Shown in pieces: positions 15,519-23,801 of a stretch of DNA of 64,000 nucleotides. Positions within the stretch are counted from its first letter, which is position 1. Each line of letters starts with the position of its first letter. The stretch comes from TOLSYN sp963849065 (GTDB lineage: Bacteria > Acidobacteriota > Terriglobia > Terriglobales > Acidobacteriaceae), in NCBI GenBank assembly GCA_963849065.1, contig CAWKFM010000005.1:1922001-1986000 (forward strand), read 5' to 3'. The notes under the pieces were generated by a model. It did no database searches, was not told the DNA's origin, and saw nothing but the letters and a program-made list of their open reading frames with translations. The translations under genes and the position numbers were made by a program.

Positions 15519-16670
15519 ATGGTTTACAAAAGAGGAAATTCTCTCTGGTACGGATTTCGATTCAGCATCAAGCGGGCGGACGGAAGCAAAGAGAACTTCA
15601 TGATCCGCCGCCCGGCGAAAGTCACGAACCGCAAGGACGCGAAAGACGTGGAGCGGGAACATCGGCGGGCGCTGTCTCTGGGGCAGCTTCACCCCAATGA
15701 CCCTTGGCCAAAGCCCACCACCAGCGCGCCGCCGATCTTCCGCGCCTTCTCCAAAGAGTTTCTCAGCTACGCCGAGACGAACACCAAACCCGGCAGCCAC
15801 ACGTTTTACAAAGTGTGCATGGATCGTTTGCTGACGTTCGCCCCCATCGCAGATGCCACGCTAGATGCGATTACAGGCGATGTGGTGAGCCGCTACGCTC
15901 GCCATCGACAGGAAGTAGCCAAGAACTCTGTCGTGACCGTTAACGGCGATTTGCGCACATTGCGGCGGGCGCTGCATCTTGCCGTTGAATGGGGGAGATT
16001 GGACCGCGCACCCGGTCTGCATGAAATGCCTCAGTCCAAAGGGCGTGAGCGCGTTCTCAGCTTCAAAGAGGAAGCACTCTATCTGGCGAACGCCTCCCCG
16101 AACCTCAAGGATGCAGCCACCCTTGCGGTGGATACCGGATTGCGCCCGAACAGCGAATTGTTTCCCCTGCGTTGGGCCGATGTGGATTTGACTGCCCGGC
16201 CAGAATCGCCCTTTGGCGTGCTTCATGTGCGCCAGGGCAAGACGGCGAGCGCACAGCGGAGCCTTCCCCTCACTCCGCGCTGTGCGGAGCTTCTACAGGC
16301 CCGCAAACACGCCGCAGAAGCCAAGCCGAAACAGTCCGCATACGTCTTCCCCGGCGCTGGCAAGTCGGGCCATATCATCTCCATGCAGCATCCCCACGAC
16401 GAGGCAATCACAAAGGCGGGCTTGGAAAGCTTCGAGTTCTATTGCTGGCGGCACACCTTCGGCACGCGCGCGGCACAGTCCGGCATGGATCGCTTCACCT
16501 TGGCCCGACTCATGGGGCATAGCTCACCCGCTGTGGCGGGGCGCTATTACGTCCATGTGACAGAGACGCATGTTGCGGCGGGCTTCGGTAAGTTCGTGGA
16601 GTATCAGACGGCGCACACGGCGAAGGGCTTGGCAGAAGCATTCCCCGAAGCAACGAAGCAAATTCAGTGA
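15519..16670 (+). CDS. int: Tyrosine recombinase (phage-type integrase)
   Basis: 383 residues from the ATG with GAGG 7 nt upstream; the open frame extends to 15444 but the extra 25 codons lack homology features. An N-terminal AP2-like region (NSLWYGFRF) is followed by a SAM-like core-binding domain (about 70-160) and the catalytic domain with Arg in DTGLRPNSELFPLRW, the HxxR box in WRHTFGTR, GHSS and the nucleophile Tyr in AGRYYVH. It lies 80 bp from attR and should integrate the element at the tRNA-Glu 3' end. Confidence 0.95.
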   Translation: MVYKRGNSLWYGFRFSIKRADGSKENFMIRRPAKVTNRKDAKDVEREHRRALSLGQLHPNDPWPKPTTSAPPIFRAFSKEFLSYAETNTKPGSHTFYKVCMDRLLTFAPIADATLDAITGDVVSRYARHRQEVAKNSVVTVNGDLRTLRRALHLAVEWGRLDRAPGLHEMPQSKGRERVLSFKEEALYLANASPNLKDAATLAVDTGLRPNSELFPLRWADVDLTARPESPFGVLHVRQGKTASAQRSLPLTPRCAELLQARKHAAEAKPKQSAYVFPGAGKSGHIISMQHPHDEAITKAGLESFEFYCWRHTFGTRAAQSGMDRFTLARLMGHSSPAVAGRYYVHVTETHVAAGFGKFVEYQTAHTAKGLAEAFPEATKQIQ

Positions 16671-16680
16671 CATTTGGGAA

Positions 16681-16692
16681 ACTTGTGGCACA
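16681..16692. promoter_or_regulatory. Candidate integrase arm-type site, right
   Basis: ACTTGTGGCACA, same orientation and one change from the left copy at 9792; a further GTGACACAGG follows. It lies between the integrase stop and attR. Confidence 0.4.
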
Positions 16693-16751
16693 TCTAGTGA
16701 CACAGGCAATTTGAAAGATGACATAAACGATTGAAAGCATTGGGGCAGCGC

Positions 16752-16800
16752 TGAGATTCTCAATCTTAAAACCCGGGTTCGATTCCCGGTAGCGCTACCA
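16752..16800. repeat. attR: 49-bp direct repeat of the tRNA-Glu 3' end
   Basis: Exact copy of 9643-9691 without the 5' part of the tRNA. It marks the right boundary of the element. Confidence 0.93.
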
Positions 16801-16917
16801 CTCCCACCTTTTCTATCATTTACAACTTTTTATCCAGCCTTGGTGTCCAGTCTGGGGTTCTGCGGAATTCGCGCTCCAGCGAACGACGCCAAGAAGGCCG
16901 CCGCCTCGTCATGGGCA

Positions 16918-17064
16918 TCGCATGACTGGCGCCAGGACCATAACGGCTTTGCCCATCAGGATCCCGGTTTCAACGACCACGTAGTCAACAAGAAGGCTGA
17001 GGTTGTGCGTGCCTTCCTTCCCCCGGATGCAAACTGCCGGCTGTCAGTGATGGATCACCGCCTG
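16918..17064 (+). pseudogene. Phosphoketolase fragment
   Basis: About 49 codons read SHDWRQDHNGFAHQDPGF onward to LSVMDHRL, closely matching the internal part of the intact phosphoketolase at 34369-36753. No start, upstream or downstream domains remain. It lies just outside attR, on the opposite strand from the intact gene. It is a decayed partial duplicate or the remains of a second copy. Confidence 0.85.
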
Positions 17065-17158
17065 GGGCGGTCTCCCTGTTCTCGATTATTTTCCCTACGC
17101 GATTTCCGGCAAGACCTGCACGCTGTCTTGTCCGTTCCTCTCAGCATCGTCCGAAGCG

Positions 17159-17355
17159 AATTCGCCGTGAAGCGGCAAAACATCGGTGAAATGTCCAATT
17201 CCAATCCACTGCCGTCCTGAGTCCAGTGCTGCTACCAGAGCCGTACTGCAGCCTCCAGGTGCATCACCATCATTCGCCGACGAGGCGATCTCAACAATCT
17301 TCTCCAGCAGTTTCAGCGGCTCTTGAGTGAAAGAGGCAGCATTATCAAGAATCAG
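17159..17355 (-). pseudogene. Fragment of a site-specific DNA methyltransferase
   Basis: Read leftwards this gives SFTQEPLKLLEKIVEIASSA and later STALVAALDSGRQWIGI. This is the C-terminal pattern of N6-adenine/N4-cytosine methylases: TQKP, LLERII, a DPF-GSGTT loop, and AA..GR.(W/F)IGID. The catalytic loop is degenerate (GGCSTALVAA). No complete gene or start is visible. It sits beside the phosphoketolase scrap, marking a debris zone. Confidence 0.5.
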
Positions 17356-17425
17356 ACTTACTCCGAGCTACACATCGGCATCGCATTCCGATGGGACATT
17401 CGTTGAATAAAAGAAGTATTGTACA

Positions 17426-17447
17426 AACCGGTCAATATTGACCAGTT
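17426..17447. promoter_or_regulatory. 22-bp near-perfect dyad upstream of the Gly-rich protein gene
   Basis: Core GGTCAATATTGACC (17430-17443) is a perfect 14-bp palindrome; AAC and GTT extend it with one mismatched pair. It lies 76 bp before the start at 17523 and looks like a dimeric regulator site. Confidence 0.55.
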
Positions 17448-17522
17448 AACTATGCGCAGGAGCCGGATACTGAGGATCGGAAAGCTTCCATTTAAGAAGC
17501 GGAAAATCCGGAGGATAACAAA

Positions 17523-18059
17523 ATGCGGCAAATGAAGAACATGGCTCCCTGGGCTCATAAGTTTGCAATACGTAGTCTGGTTATGGCTGGTACATTTCTG
17601 TTGGCAACCTTGGCCTTGGCGCCAAAGGCGAGCGCACAGATTGTTATCGGCATCGATCCGCCAGTCTGTGAATACGGCTATTACGACTATCAACCTTATG
17701 CCTGCGCACCCATGGGATTTTACGGGCCGGGGTATTTCTTCAACGGTATTTTTTTGGGGGTCGGCCCATGGGGTAACTGGGGCTATAACCACGGCTGGGG
17801 TGGTCATCGCTTCAGCGGTGGTGGCGGAGGACGCTACGCCGGCGGCCGTGGGTACGGCGGTGGACACGGCGGCCCTGGGCTAGTGCGCGCCAGCCATAAT
17901 GGCGGAGCACGTTCCTCTGCAATGCGTGGCGGTGGCGGCTCATTTGGTGGCTCCCATGCAGCAGCTGGTGGCTCTCACGGGGCCTCTCATGCCTCAGCAG
18001 CGCGCGGCGGCGGATCGCATGGTGGCGGCGGATCGCATGGTGGCGGCGGCCGTCGGTAG
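17523..18059 (+). CDS. Secreted Gly/His/Ser-rich protein
   Basis: 178 residues with a signal peptide (cleavage near KASAQ). Residues 40-90 form a Tyr/Gly/Pro-rich segment with two Cys (VCEYGYYDYQPYACAP, FYGPGYFFNG). The rest is low-complexity Gly/His/Ser/Ala ending in repeated GGGSHGGGG. Related Tyr-Gly-Cys N-termini occur in small envelope proteins of acidobacteria and proteobacteria; the His-rich tail could bind metal. Expressed behind the 22-bp dyad. Function unknown. Confidence 0.7.
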   Translation: MRQMKNMAPWAHKFAIRSLVMAGTFLLATLALAPKASAQIVIGIDPPVCEYGYYDYQPYACAPMGFYGPGYFFNGIFLGVGPWGNWGYNHGWGGHRFSGGGGGRYAGGRGYGGGHGGPGLVRASHNGGARSSAMRGGGGSFGGSHAAAGGSHGASHASAARGGGSHGGGGSHGGGGRR

Positions 18060-18186
18060 GCGATGAATTCACCGGAACGTGAAGACAACGGCGGCGGGCC
18101 TAACGGCTTCGCCGCTTTGTATTTACGGTTCAGATCACAACCAGTTTCGGACTTCCCTATCGAGAGAGAAGCAGAGGAGGATTGGC

Positions 18187-18654
18187 ATGAAACAGAGAAC
18201 ACTTCAACATTTACTCATGTTACTTACTGTTGGCGTCTGCGCAGTGGCGCTGGCTCAGAATCAAACTCCCATTCAGAAGGATGCCTCCAGTCCCGGCCAT
18301 AAAAATATCGTTCAGCCAAGCACTTCCGCTATCAGAATTTTAACGCCGCGCCCTAGACAGGCACTCTCAAACAATTTTGTCACCGTGCGCTTCGAACTGG
18401 TACGACCCAATCCCGGCGGCAGTGATCACAACTTTGTGCTTCGACTGGATGGCCGCGATCCCATCAACACTTCCGAGACTGCGTTCACCTTTACAGAAAT
18501 GCGTTCAGGGCAACATATCCTCACCGTCACAGAGGTGGACGCAAATGCCACCCCACTGCCGGATGCCAGGGCGGAGGTAAAGTTCAGCGTAAAGACGCCG
18601 GAGAACACCGCACAACCGGCAAAAAGCGGCGGCCAGGCACTCCCAATCAAGTGA
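18187..18654 (+). CDS. Secreted Ig-like domain protein
   Basis: 155 residues from the ATG with GAGGAGG upstream. Signal peptide ends near VALAQ. Residues about 45-130 form one beta-sandwich domain: IRILTPRPRQALSNNFVTV, HNFVLRLDG, FTEMRSGQHILTVTEVDANA, as in Ig-like or Big-type folds. No enzymatic motif. It follows the Gly-rich gene by 127 bp and may share its expression. Confidence 0.65.
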   Translation: MKQRTLQHLLMLLTVGVCAVALAQNQTPIQKDASSPGHKNIVQPSTSAIRILTPRPRQALSNNFVTVRFELVRPNPGGSDHNFVLRLDGRDPINTSETAFTFTEMRSGQHILTVTEVDANATPLPDARAEVKFSVKTPENTAQPAKSGGQALPIK

Positions 18655-18832
18655 TAGCAGTTTGAAGATAGGAGGTGAGCGGTGCATCGAGTTGAAACAG
18701 TCTCGAATTCACCCCAAGAGTATCTCTTGCCTGGCATCTTTAGTTGCGTTAGCTGCTCCGGTGGAGTGCATACCAAAGATAAAGACGCAGGACCAGATGA
18801 GAGCCTTGCCCCCTGGGGGTAATTGGCAGGTT

Positions 18833-18848
18833 TGAGCTATAGTGACCA
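18833..18848. promoter_or_regulatory. TGAGC dyad, degenerate copy upstream of the Mla operon
   Basis: TGAGCTATAGTGACCA keeps the left half and the TATAGT core of the perfect site at 27263 but has GACCA on the right. It is about 105 bp before the first gene of the operon. Confidence 0.4.
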
Positions 18849-18952
18849 GCTTTGTCGGTTCCCGCTCTGCCAGAATGCTTAGGTGCTAAGAGCCAGACCA
18901 GCAGCTTTGAAACGCGCGGCTGGATTCTATCTTGACCAAGGACAATCTTGAG

Positions 18953-19675
18953 ATGAAAACGCTCCGAACTGCGCTCTTGCTGTCAGTAATCGCCATCCTC
19001 GCGACGCTACCTCTGCGGGTCGAAGCGCAATCGCTGGTAGCTGCGGAAGCTGCGGAAGATTCCCCCAGCGTTGCTGTACCCGCAGTCCCGGCGCAAATTG
19101 ACCTGACGTACACACGCCCGACGCAGGAAACCAAGCTTCGTAACTACATATTTGACGCGTTCGGCCCGTATCCAATCGTGGGCGCCGCGGGAGCAGCCGG
19201 AATCGGCATGGCGGATCATTCCCCGGCAGAGTGGCAGTTGGGCACTGCCGGTTACGCCAAGCGCTTCGGGTCGGATTTCGGTATCGCCGCGATCAGCACT
19301 ACGACACGCTATGCCCTGGCCGAGGCCTTTAATGAAGACACGCTGTATTACCGCTGTGAGTGCAAAGGTGTATTTCCGAGGCTGGGCCACGCCCTGGTAT
19401 CGACCGTAACCGCGCGCCACGGCGCAGACGGCCACCGGGCCTTCTCCTTCTCTGCTTTCGTTGCGCCGTATGCTGGAACGATGACGGCGGTGTATGCCTG
19501 GTACCCCGGCGATTACGGCACCAGATCCGCGCTACGCATGGGAAATTACAACCTGCTGGGAGATCTTGGCGAGAACATCCTGCTGGAGTTTTTCTACAGC
19601 GGCCCGCATTCCCTGCTCTCCCGCATGCACCTCAATGATCCGCACGCCGCACCGGAGTTGGAGGCGGGCCGGTGA
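18953..19675 (+). CDS. Secreted protein heading the Mla-type operon
   Basis: 240 residues from the Met at 18953, which begins a signal peptide (cleaved near VEAQ); a Met at 18932 gives seven extra residues. The mature part has a Gly/Ala-rich hydrophobic segment (GAAGAAGIGMAD), a Cys pair (YYRCECKG) and conserved-looking PYAGTMTAVYAWYPGDYG. I do not recognise the family. Its end overlaps the permease start (GTGA), so it probably works with the lipid transporter, perhaps as an envelope partner. Confidence 0.7.
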   Translation: MKTLRTALLLSVIAILATLPLRVEAQSLVAAEAAEDSPSVAVPAVPAQIDLTYTRPTQETKLRNYIFDAFGPYPIVGAAGAAGIGMADHSPAEWQLGTAGYAKRFGSDFGIAAISTTTRYALAEAFNEDTLYYRCECKGVFPRLGHALVSTVTARHGADGHRAFSFSAFVAPYAGTMTAVYAWYPGDYGTRSALRMGNYNLLGDLGENILLEFFYSGPHSLLSRMHLNDPHAAPELEAGR

Positions 19676-20526
19676 GTGAGCCCAACAACCTAATTGCGGT
19701 CGCAGGAATGGCTCCTCCACTTTCTGAGCAGCCAGTCTCGTTCGCATTGACGGGTGTGAGCACCACCAAGTGGGTGACCACAGAGATTCTCGAGTGGTTC
19801 GGCGAACTGGGCATATTTTTCTGGCAAGTTATGCGGGCCGGGTTGACACCTCCGTTTGAGTTCGGCGAGTTGTCTCGGCAACTGGACGAGGTGGGATCCA
19901 AGTCTCTGCCATTGGTTGCATTGGCTGGCGCCGCAATCGGAGTTGTGCTCGCGCTGGAATCCGTTCAGAGCATGACTCGGTTTGGAGCCAAAGCCTTGCT
20001 TCCGGCGGCGCTTGTGTACTCCATTGTCCATGAGATCGGCCCCATCATCACTGCTCTGGTAGTGAGTGGTCGAGTCGGCGCGGGAATTGGCGCAGAGTTG
20101 GCGTCGATGAAAGTGACCGAGCAGATCGATGCCCTGGAGGCGTCCGCAGTAAACCCGTTTCGGCTGCTCGCGGCAACTCGCATTTTGGCCTGTATTCTCA
20201 TGCTCCCTCTCCTGACTCTCGCTGCCGATGCCTGCGGCTTGCTCATGGGCTGGGTGGCACTGGCCATGGTCGAGCCGCTCTCGTTCCATCAGTTCATTGT
20301 TAGCGGCTTCAACAGCTCAGGTTTCAACGATTTTTTACCACCCACCTTTAAGACCGCTGTTTTTGGATTGATCATCGGGCTGATCGCCTGCTTTCAGGGG
20401 ATGCGCACCCGCGGAGGCGCCGAGGGCGTGGGACGTGCGGCCACCAGTTCGGTGGTCCTGTCCTCTCTGTTCGTAATCTTGGCGGATGTGGTATTGGTGA
20501 AGTTCATTCTCGTATTTTTCCCATAA
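19672..20526 (+). CDS. mlaE: MlaE-type lipid transport permease
   Basis: 284 residues, GTG start coupled to the upstream gene. MlaE/YrbE family: five to six membrane helices, the Gly-rich GRVGAGIGAELASMKVTEQI motif split around residue 125-145, and IDALEASAVNPF. Inner-membrane core of an MCE-type ABC transporter that moves phospholipids or other lipids between membranes. ATPase and MCE protein follow. Confidence 0.93.
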   Translation: MSEPNNLIAVAGMAPPLSEQPVSFALTGVSTTKWVTTEILEWFGELGIFFWQVMRAGLTPPFEFGELSRQLDEVGSKSLPLVALAGAAIGVVLALESVQSMTRFGAKALLPAALVYSIVHEIGPIITALVVSGRVGAGIGAELASMKVTEQIDALEASAVNPFRLLAATRILACILMLPLLTLAADACGLLMGWVALAMVEPLSFHQFIVSGFNSSGFNDFLPPTFKTAVFGLIIGLIACFQGMRTRGGAEGVGRAATSSVVLSSLFVILADVVLVKFILVFFP

Positions 20527-20556
20527 GCATAGATTGAAGCAGTTCACGGACAAACT

Positions 20557-21342
20557 ATGGCCACAACCGAACAAATCCCGATGAATCTGAAGGGCTGCGA
20601 AGAGGGCCTCGCGCCGGTAGTCGCCGTCGACAACGTGTGCAAATCTTTCGGGACTCAAAGAGTCTTGAATGGGATCAGCCTCACCGTAAGACGCGCAGAG
20701 ACTCTGGCGGTACTGGGACGCAGCGGCTCCGGAAAAAGCGTATTGCTGAGGCTCATCATCGGTCTGCAACAGCCTGACTCCGGATCGGTGGGCATCCACG
20801 GTAAAGACCTCACTGGCCTCTCTCTCGACCAACTCAGTGAGATTCGAATGAAAATAGGCTTTCTGTTTCAACATGCCGCGCTTTACGATTCCCTGACCGT
20901 CGAGCAGAACGTGGCCTTTCCTTTGCAGCACCACCGAAAGGATATGCCGTGCTCGGAGCGGGTCGATCGCGCCAGGCAACTGCTGGCGGAAGTCGGCATG
21001 GATAGGCATCTCGACAAGATGCCTTCGGATCTCTCCGGTGGAATGCAGAAGCGGGTCGGGCTAGCACGAGCACTGGCGTTGAGTCCGGACATTCTTTTGC
21101 TGGACGAGCCAACCGCCGGCCTCGATCCCATCAGTTCCGCTGAGATTGATGATTTGGTTCTCAAACTCCAGGCGGAACATCACATGGCATCCGTCGTAGT
21201 AACTCACGATCTGCACAGTGCCAAGACGATTGCGGACCGTCTGATCCTGCTGAATCAGGGCAAGGTTACGGCCGAAGGAACCTTTCAAGAACTTCAGGAA
21301 AGCGACGACGAGTTCGTTCGTGAGTTTCTGAAACATTCGTAG
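20557..21342 (+). CDS. mlaF: MlaF-type ABC transporter ATPase
   Basis: 261 residues. Walker A GRSGSGKS, signature LSGGMQKRVGLARAL, Walker B ILLLDEPTAGLDP and the switch His in VVVTHDL are intact. The first about 20 residues precede the usual start of the family. It powers the neighbouring MlaE permease. It begins 30 bp after mlaE. Confidence 0.93.
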   Translation: MATTEQIPMNLKGCEEGLAPVVAVDNVCKSFGTQRVLNGISLTVRRAETLAVLGRSGSGKSVLLRLIIGLQQPDSGSVGIHGKDLTGLSLDQLSEIRMKIGFLFQHAALYDSLTVEQNVAFPLQHHRKDMPCSERVDRARQLLAEVGMDRHLDKMPSDLSGGMQKRVGLARALALSPDILLLDEPTAGLDPISSAEIDDLVLKLQAEHHMASVVVTHDLHSAKTIADRLILLNQGKVTAEGTFQELQESDDEFVREFLKHS

Positions 21343-21350
21343 GAGAACCT

Positions 21351-22544
21351 ATGTCAAGAGCAGCGCGGTTAGGAGCTTTCATCGTGGTGACCTTAGCCAT
21401 TCTCGTGGCTGGTGTCTTCATCATTGGGAGCAAACAGTATCTTTTCAGTTCGACGTACCAGGTAAAGGCGCGATTCGACAATGTGGCCGGCCTGGATGCG
21501 GGCGGCGATGTGCGGGTAGGCGGGGTCCACAGTGGCACGGTGCACAGCATTTTGTTGCCTCACAAGCCCGGCGATAAAGTCACGGTAGTCATCGACCTCA
21601 GCAAATCAACGCACGAGATCATTAAGCAGGACTCCGTGGCTACGATCGAAACCGAGGGATTATTGGGCAACCAGTATCTGGCAATTTCGTTCGGCTCTGC
21701 CGCTTCTCCCAACGTGCGGGATGGCGATATCCTCGCCAGCCAACAACCGCTAGAAATGGCAGATCTGCTCAAGAAAGCCAGCGGCATTCTCGATAGCAGC
21801 CAGCAAGCCATCCAGAACACAACTCTGGCAACGGCAAATCTGAACTCGATATCCGCCAAGATCGACCGTGGCGACGGAACCGTGGGAGCGCTGGTGAACG
21901 ACAGGCAGCTCTACAACGACCTTGAACAGACGACAGGCACCATGCGCGACACAATGATTCAGGCGCAGGCGGGAGTTACCGACTTTCAGGAGAATATGGA
22001 AGCCCTGAAGCACAACTTCTTCTTACGTGGATACTTCAAGAGCCGCGGATACGAAGACTCCGCCGACGTGGGTAAGGATGAAATCGAAGGGATGCCGCAA
22101 GGCGAGCCCATCAAGAAATTCACGTACTCATCGAAGCAGCTTTTCGATAAGCAGGATTCCGCTAAGCTGAAGAATCAGAAATCTCTACATGATGGCGGAG
22201 AGTTCCTGGCTAACAACCAGTTCGGGTACGCGGTGGTCGTGGTATCTGACGGCAAAGAAGGCGATGCTCAGAAAGAAATGCAGCTAACTAAAGCGCGGGC
22301 CATGGTCGTGCGCGAGTACCTGGTCGAAAACTTCGGGTTCAATGACACCCAGCTTAAGACCTTGGGAACGGGCAAACAGCCAGACACGGCTTCAGACGAC
22401 GACTGGGGAACAGTGGAGATTATCATCTATCCGCCGGGGGTGGAAATCCCGCATGGCAAGCAGGCGCAAGCAGTAAGTTCGTCGGCACAGGCCCCGGGTT
22501 CATCGGTACCGATCGCCAACGCCACCGCAGTACCGAATCGATAG
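21351..22544 (+). CDS. mlaD: MlaD-type MCE protein with OmpA-like C-terminus
   Basis: 397 residues. An N-terminal membrane anchor (about 8-28) leads to an MCE domain (about 35-120: FDNVAGLDAGGDVRVGG, ATIETEGLLGNQYLAI). Residues 125-230 are helical. The C-terminal part (about 285-375) has the order of an OmpA/MotB-like domain: YAVVVVSDG, AMVVREYLVENFGF, LGTGKQPDT, VEIIIYP. Fusion of an MCE protein to a peptidoglycan-binding-like domain is unusual and would tether the lipid shuttle to the wall. The OmpA call is by pattern only. Confidence 0.87.
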   Translation: MSRAARLGAFIVVTLAILVAGVFIIGSKQYLFSSTYQVKARFDNVAGLDAGGDVRVGGVHSGTVHSILLPHKPGDKVTVVIDLSKSTHEIIKQDSVATIETEGLLGNQYLAISFGSAASPNVRDGDILASQQPLEMADLLKKASGILDSSQQAIQNTTLATANLNSISAKIDRGDGTVGALVNDRQLYNDLEQTTGTMRDTMIQAQAGVTDFQENMEALKHNFFLRGYFKSRGYEDSADVGKDEIEGMPQGEPIKKFTYSSKQLFDKQDSAKLKNQKSLHDGGEFLANNQFGYAVVVVSDGKEGDAQKEMQLTKARAMVVREYLVENFGFNDTQLKTLGTGKQPDTASDDDWGTVEIIIYPPGVEIPHGKQAQAVSSSAQAPGSSVPIANATAVPNR

Positions 22545-22581
22545 CACCGGCGCCACAAGCACAGTTGCTCATGCGGAGAAC

Positions 22582-22824
22582 CTAGGCGGGTCTACCTGCC
22601 TGTCGAATGGCCGGAACCTGCATACGCCTTGTGCTGTTAAGCGATGTGCGATCTGAAGGAACAGCCACCTTCACGGAGTGCATTAGATCCCACGAATAAT
22701 TGATTTCCGTTCCACACGCGAAGCAGACCTGGTACGTCCGGTTTTCGATGGTAAAGACACGGCCGCTCAGTTCACGGTGATGGCACTCGAAGACAAACTG
22801 GAGAACCCGATGCAATGCCTTCAT
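22582..22824 (-). CDS. Small protein with CxxH/CxxC zinc-ribbon-like segment
   Basis: 80 residues. The ATG overlaps the GH130 gene's stop (ATGA), making it the last gene of a four-gene leftward series. HRVLQFVFECHHRELS is followed by YQVCFACGTEINYSW. The same arrangement (CRHQFS, then YQVCVHCGAKYSYDW) occurs in the PilZ protein at 38330. The Cys pairs suggest a zinc ribbon. Function unknown. Confidence 0.65.
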   Translation of the reverse strand: MKALHRVLQFVFECHHRELSGRVFTIENRTYQVCFACGTEINYSWDLMHSVKVAVPSDRTSLNSTRRMQVPAIRQAGRPA

Positions 22825-23801
22825 AAATCTTGCGCCCTCTGCCGGCGATCGAAGCTTCCGTTGGCGTCCAGCCACTCCAGGAGAGAGCTCACGCTCGTGC
22901 GAGCCAAGGCAATCGAACAATCTGCCGCTCCGTAATAGACACTGACTGTGTCGCCGTCGGCGTTCATCGTAGTTCCACAGGGGAACACAACATCATCAAC
23001 GTCACCATGGCATTCATAGTCGGCTTCAGGCCCAAATATCCATTGGTCGCCGCGGAGTAAACACTTTTCGGGATTCTCAAGGTCGAAGAGCGCAAGACCC
23101 AGTCGATACAGACTGCCCGAGGCCGTCTGCCTGACTCCGTGGTAGAGCATCAGCCACCCTCTATCAGTTTGAATAGGCGGCGAAGAGAGCCCAATCTTAT
23201 TCGCATCCCACCACGCACCACGGCGAGCCTCCAGCATTATCTTGTGGCCGCCCCAATGCCGCAGGTCGGGCGAGTATGAAATCCAAATGTGAGCGCCCAA
23301 CGCCGTCATTGGCCGATGAATGAGCGCCCAGCGGCCGTCGATCTTATGCGGTAAAAGTGCTGCATCCTTATCATCGGGTGACATGATCACACCAAATCTC
23401 TCGAAGCTGCGGAAGTCCTTGGTGAGCGCCAGTGAGACGCCGGGACCGCCGCGCGAGAAAGAGGTGTAAACGACAGCGTACTGCTTCAGCTCCGGCACGT
23501 AGGTCAGGCGGGGATCTTCGATACCCCATAGTTCTTCCGGGTAATTCTCTGGATCTGCCATGAGGGTTGGAGTGGAATCAATCTGCCAGCCATCCACGCC
23601 GTTTGTGGAACGTGCCGCACAGAGATGCGAGAGACCGCGCCGGTCTTCCACGCGACAGAGAAGCAAGGTCGATCCATCTTCAAGGAGAGTTGCTCCCGCG
23701 TTGAAGACGCTATTGATGGGATAGGGCCAATCCTTGCTGCTCAGGATCGGATTTGCCTCATGGCGGTGCAACAGTGGCTCAACATGAATCACGACGCTCA
23801 T
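22821..23801 (-). CDS. GH130-family glycoside phosphorylase/hydrolase
   Basis: 326 residues forming a five-bladed beta-propeller. GH130 marks: NPILSSKDWPYP near the N-terminus, FNAGATLLEDG, LCRVEDRRG, EELWGIEDPRLTYV (general-acid Asp region), HRPM and MLYHGV. GH130 enzymes act on beta-mannosides, often as phosphorylases. Start and stop overlap both neighbours by ATGA, so it is tightly coupled to the glycosyltransferase. Substrate cannot be set from sequence alone. Confidence 0.9.
   Translation of the reverse strand: MSVVIHVEPLLHRHEANPILSSKDWPYPINSVFNAGATLLEDGSTLLLCRVEDRRGLSHLCAARSTNGVDGWQIDSTPTLMADPENYPEELWGIEDPRLTYVPELKQYAVVYTSFSRGGPGVSLALTKDFRSFERFGVIMSPDDKDAALLPHKIDGRWALIHRPMTALGAHIWISYSPDLRHWGGHKIMLEARRGAWWDANKIGLSSPPIQTDRGWLMLYHGVRQTASGSLYRLGLALFDLENPEKCLLRGDQWIFGPEADYECHGDVDDVVFPCGTTMNADGDTVSVYYGAADCSIALARTSVSSLLEWLDANGSFDRRQRAQDL

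Larger units (their letters stand above)
9643..16800. mobile_element. 7.1-kb integrative element in tRNA-Glu(CTC)
   Basis: Bounded by identical 49-bp repeats (attL 9643-9691, attR 16752-16800). It encodes a tyrosine integrase next to attR, an excisionase-like protein, a candidate HUH Rep, an XRE repressor, a HicBA-like pair and small proteins of unknown role. No capsid, terminase or conjugation gene is present, so it resembles a phage satellite or an integrated replicon rather than a complete prophage or ICE. Candidate integrase arm sites lie inside both ends and an origin-like region near the left end. Confidence 0.9.

Noticed and set aside
22557..22572. CAAGCACAGTTGCTCA as a further TGAGC dyad
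   Set aside because: Left arm matches only three of five bases and it lies between convergent gene ends, not in a promoter.
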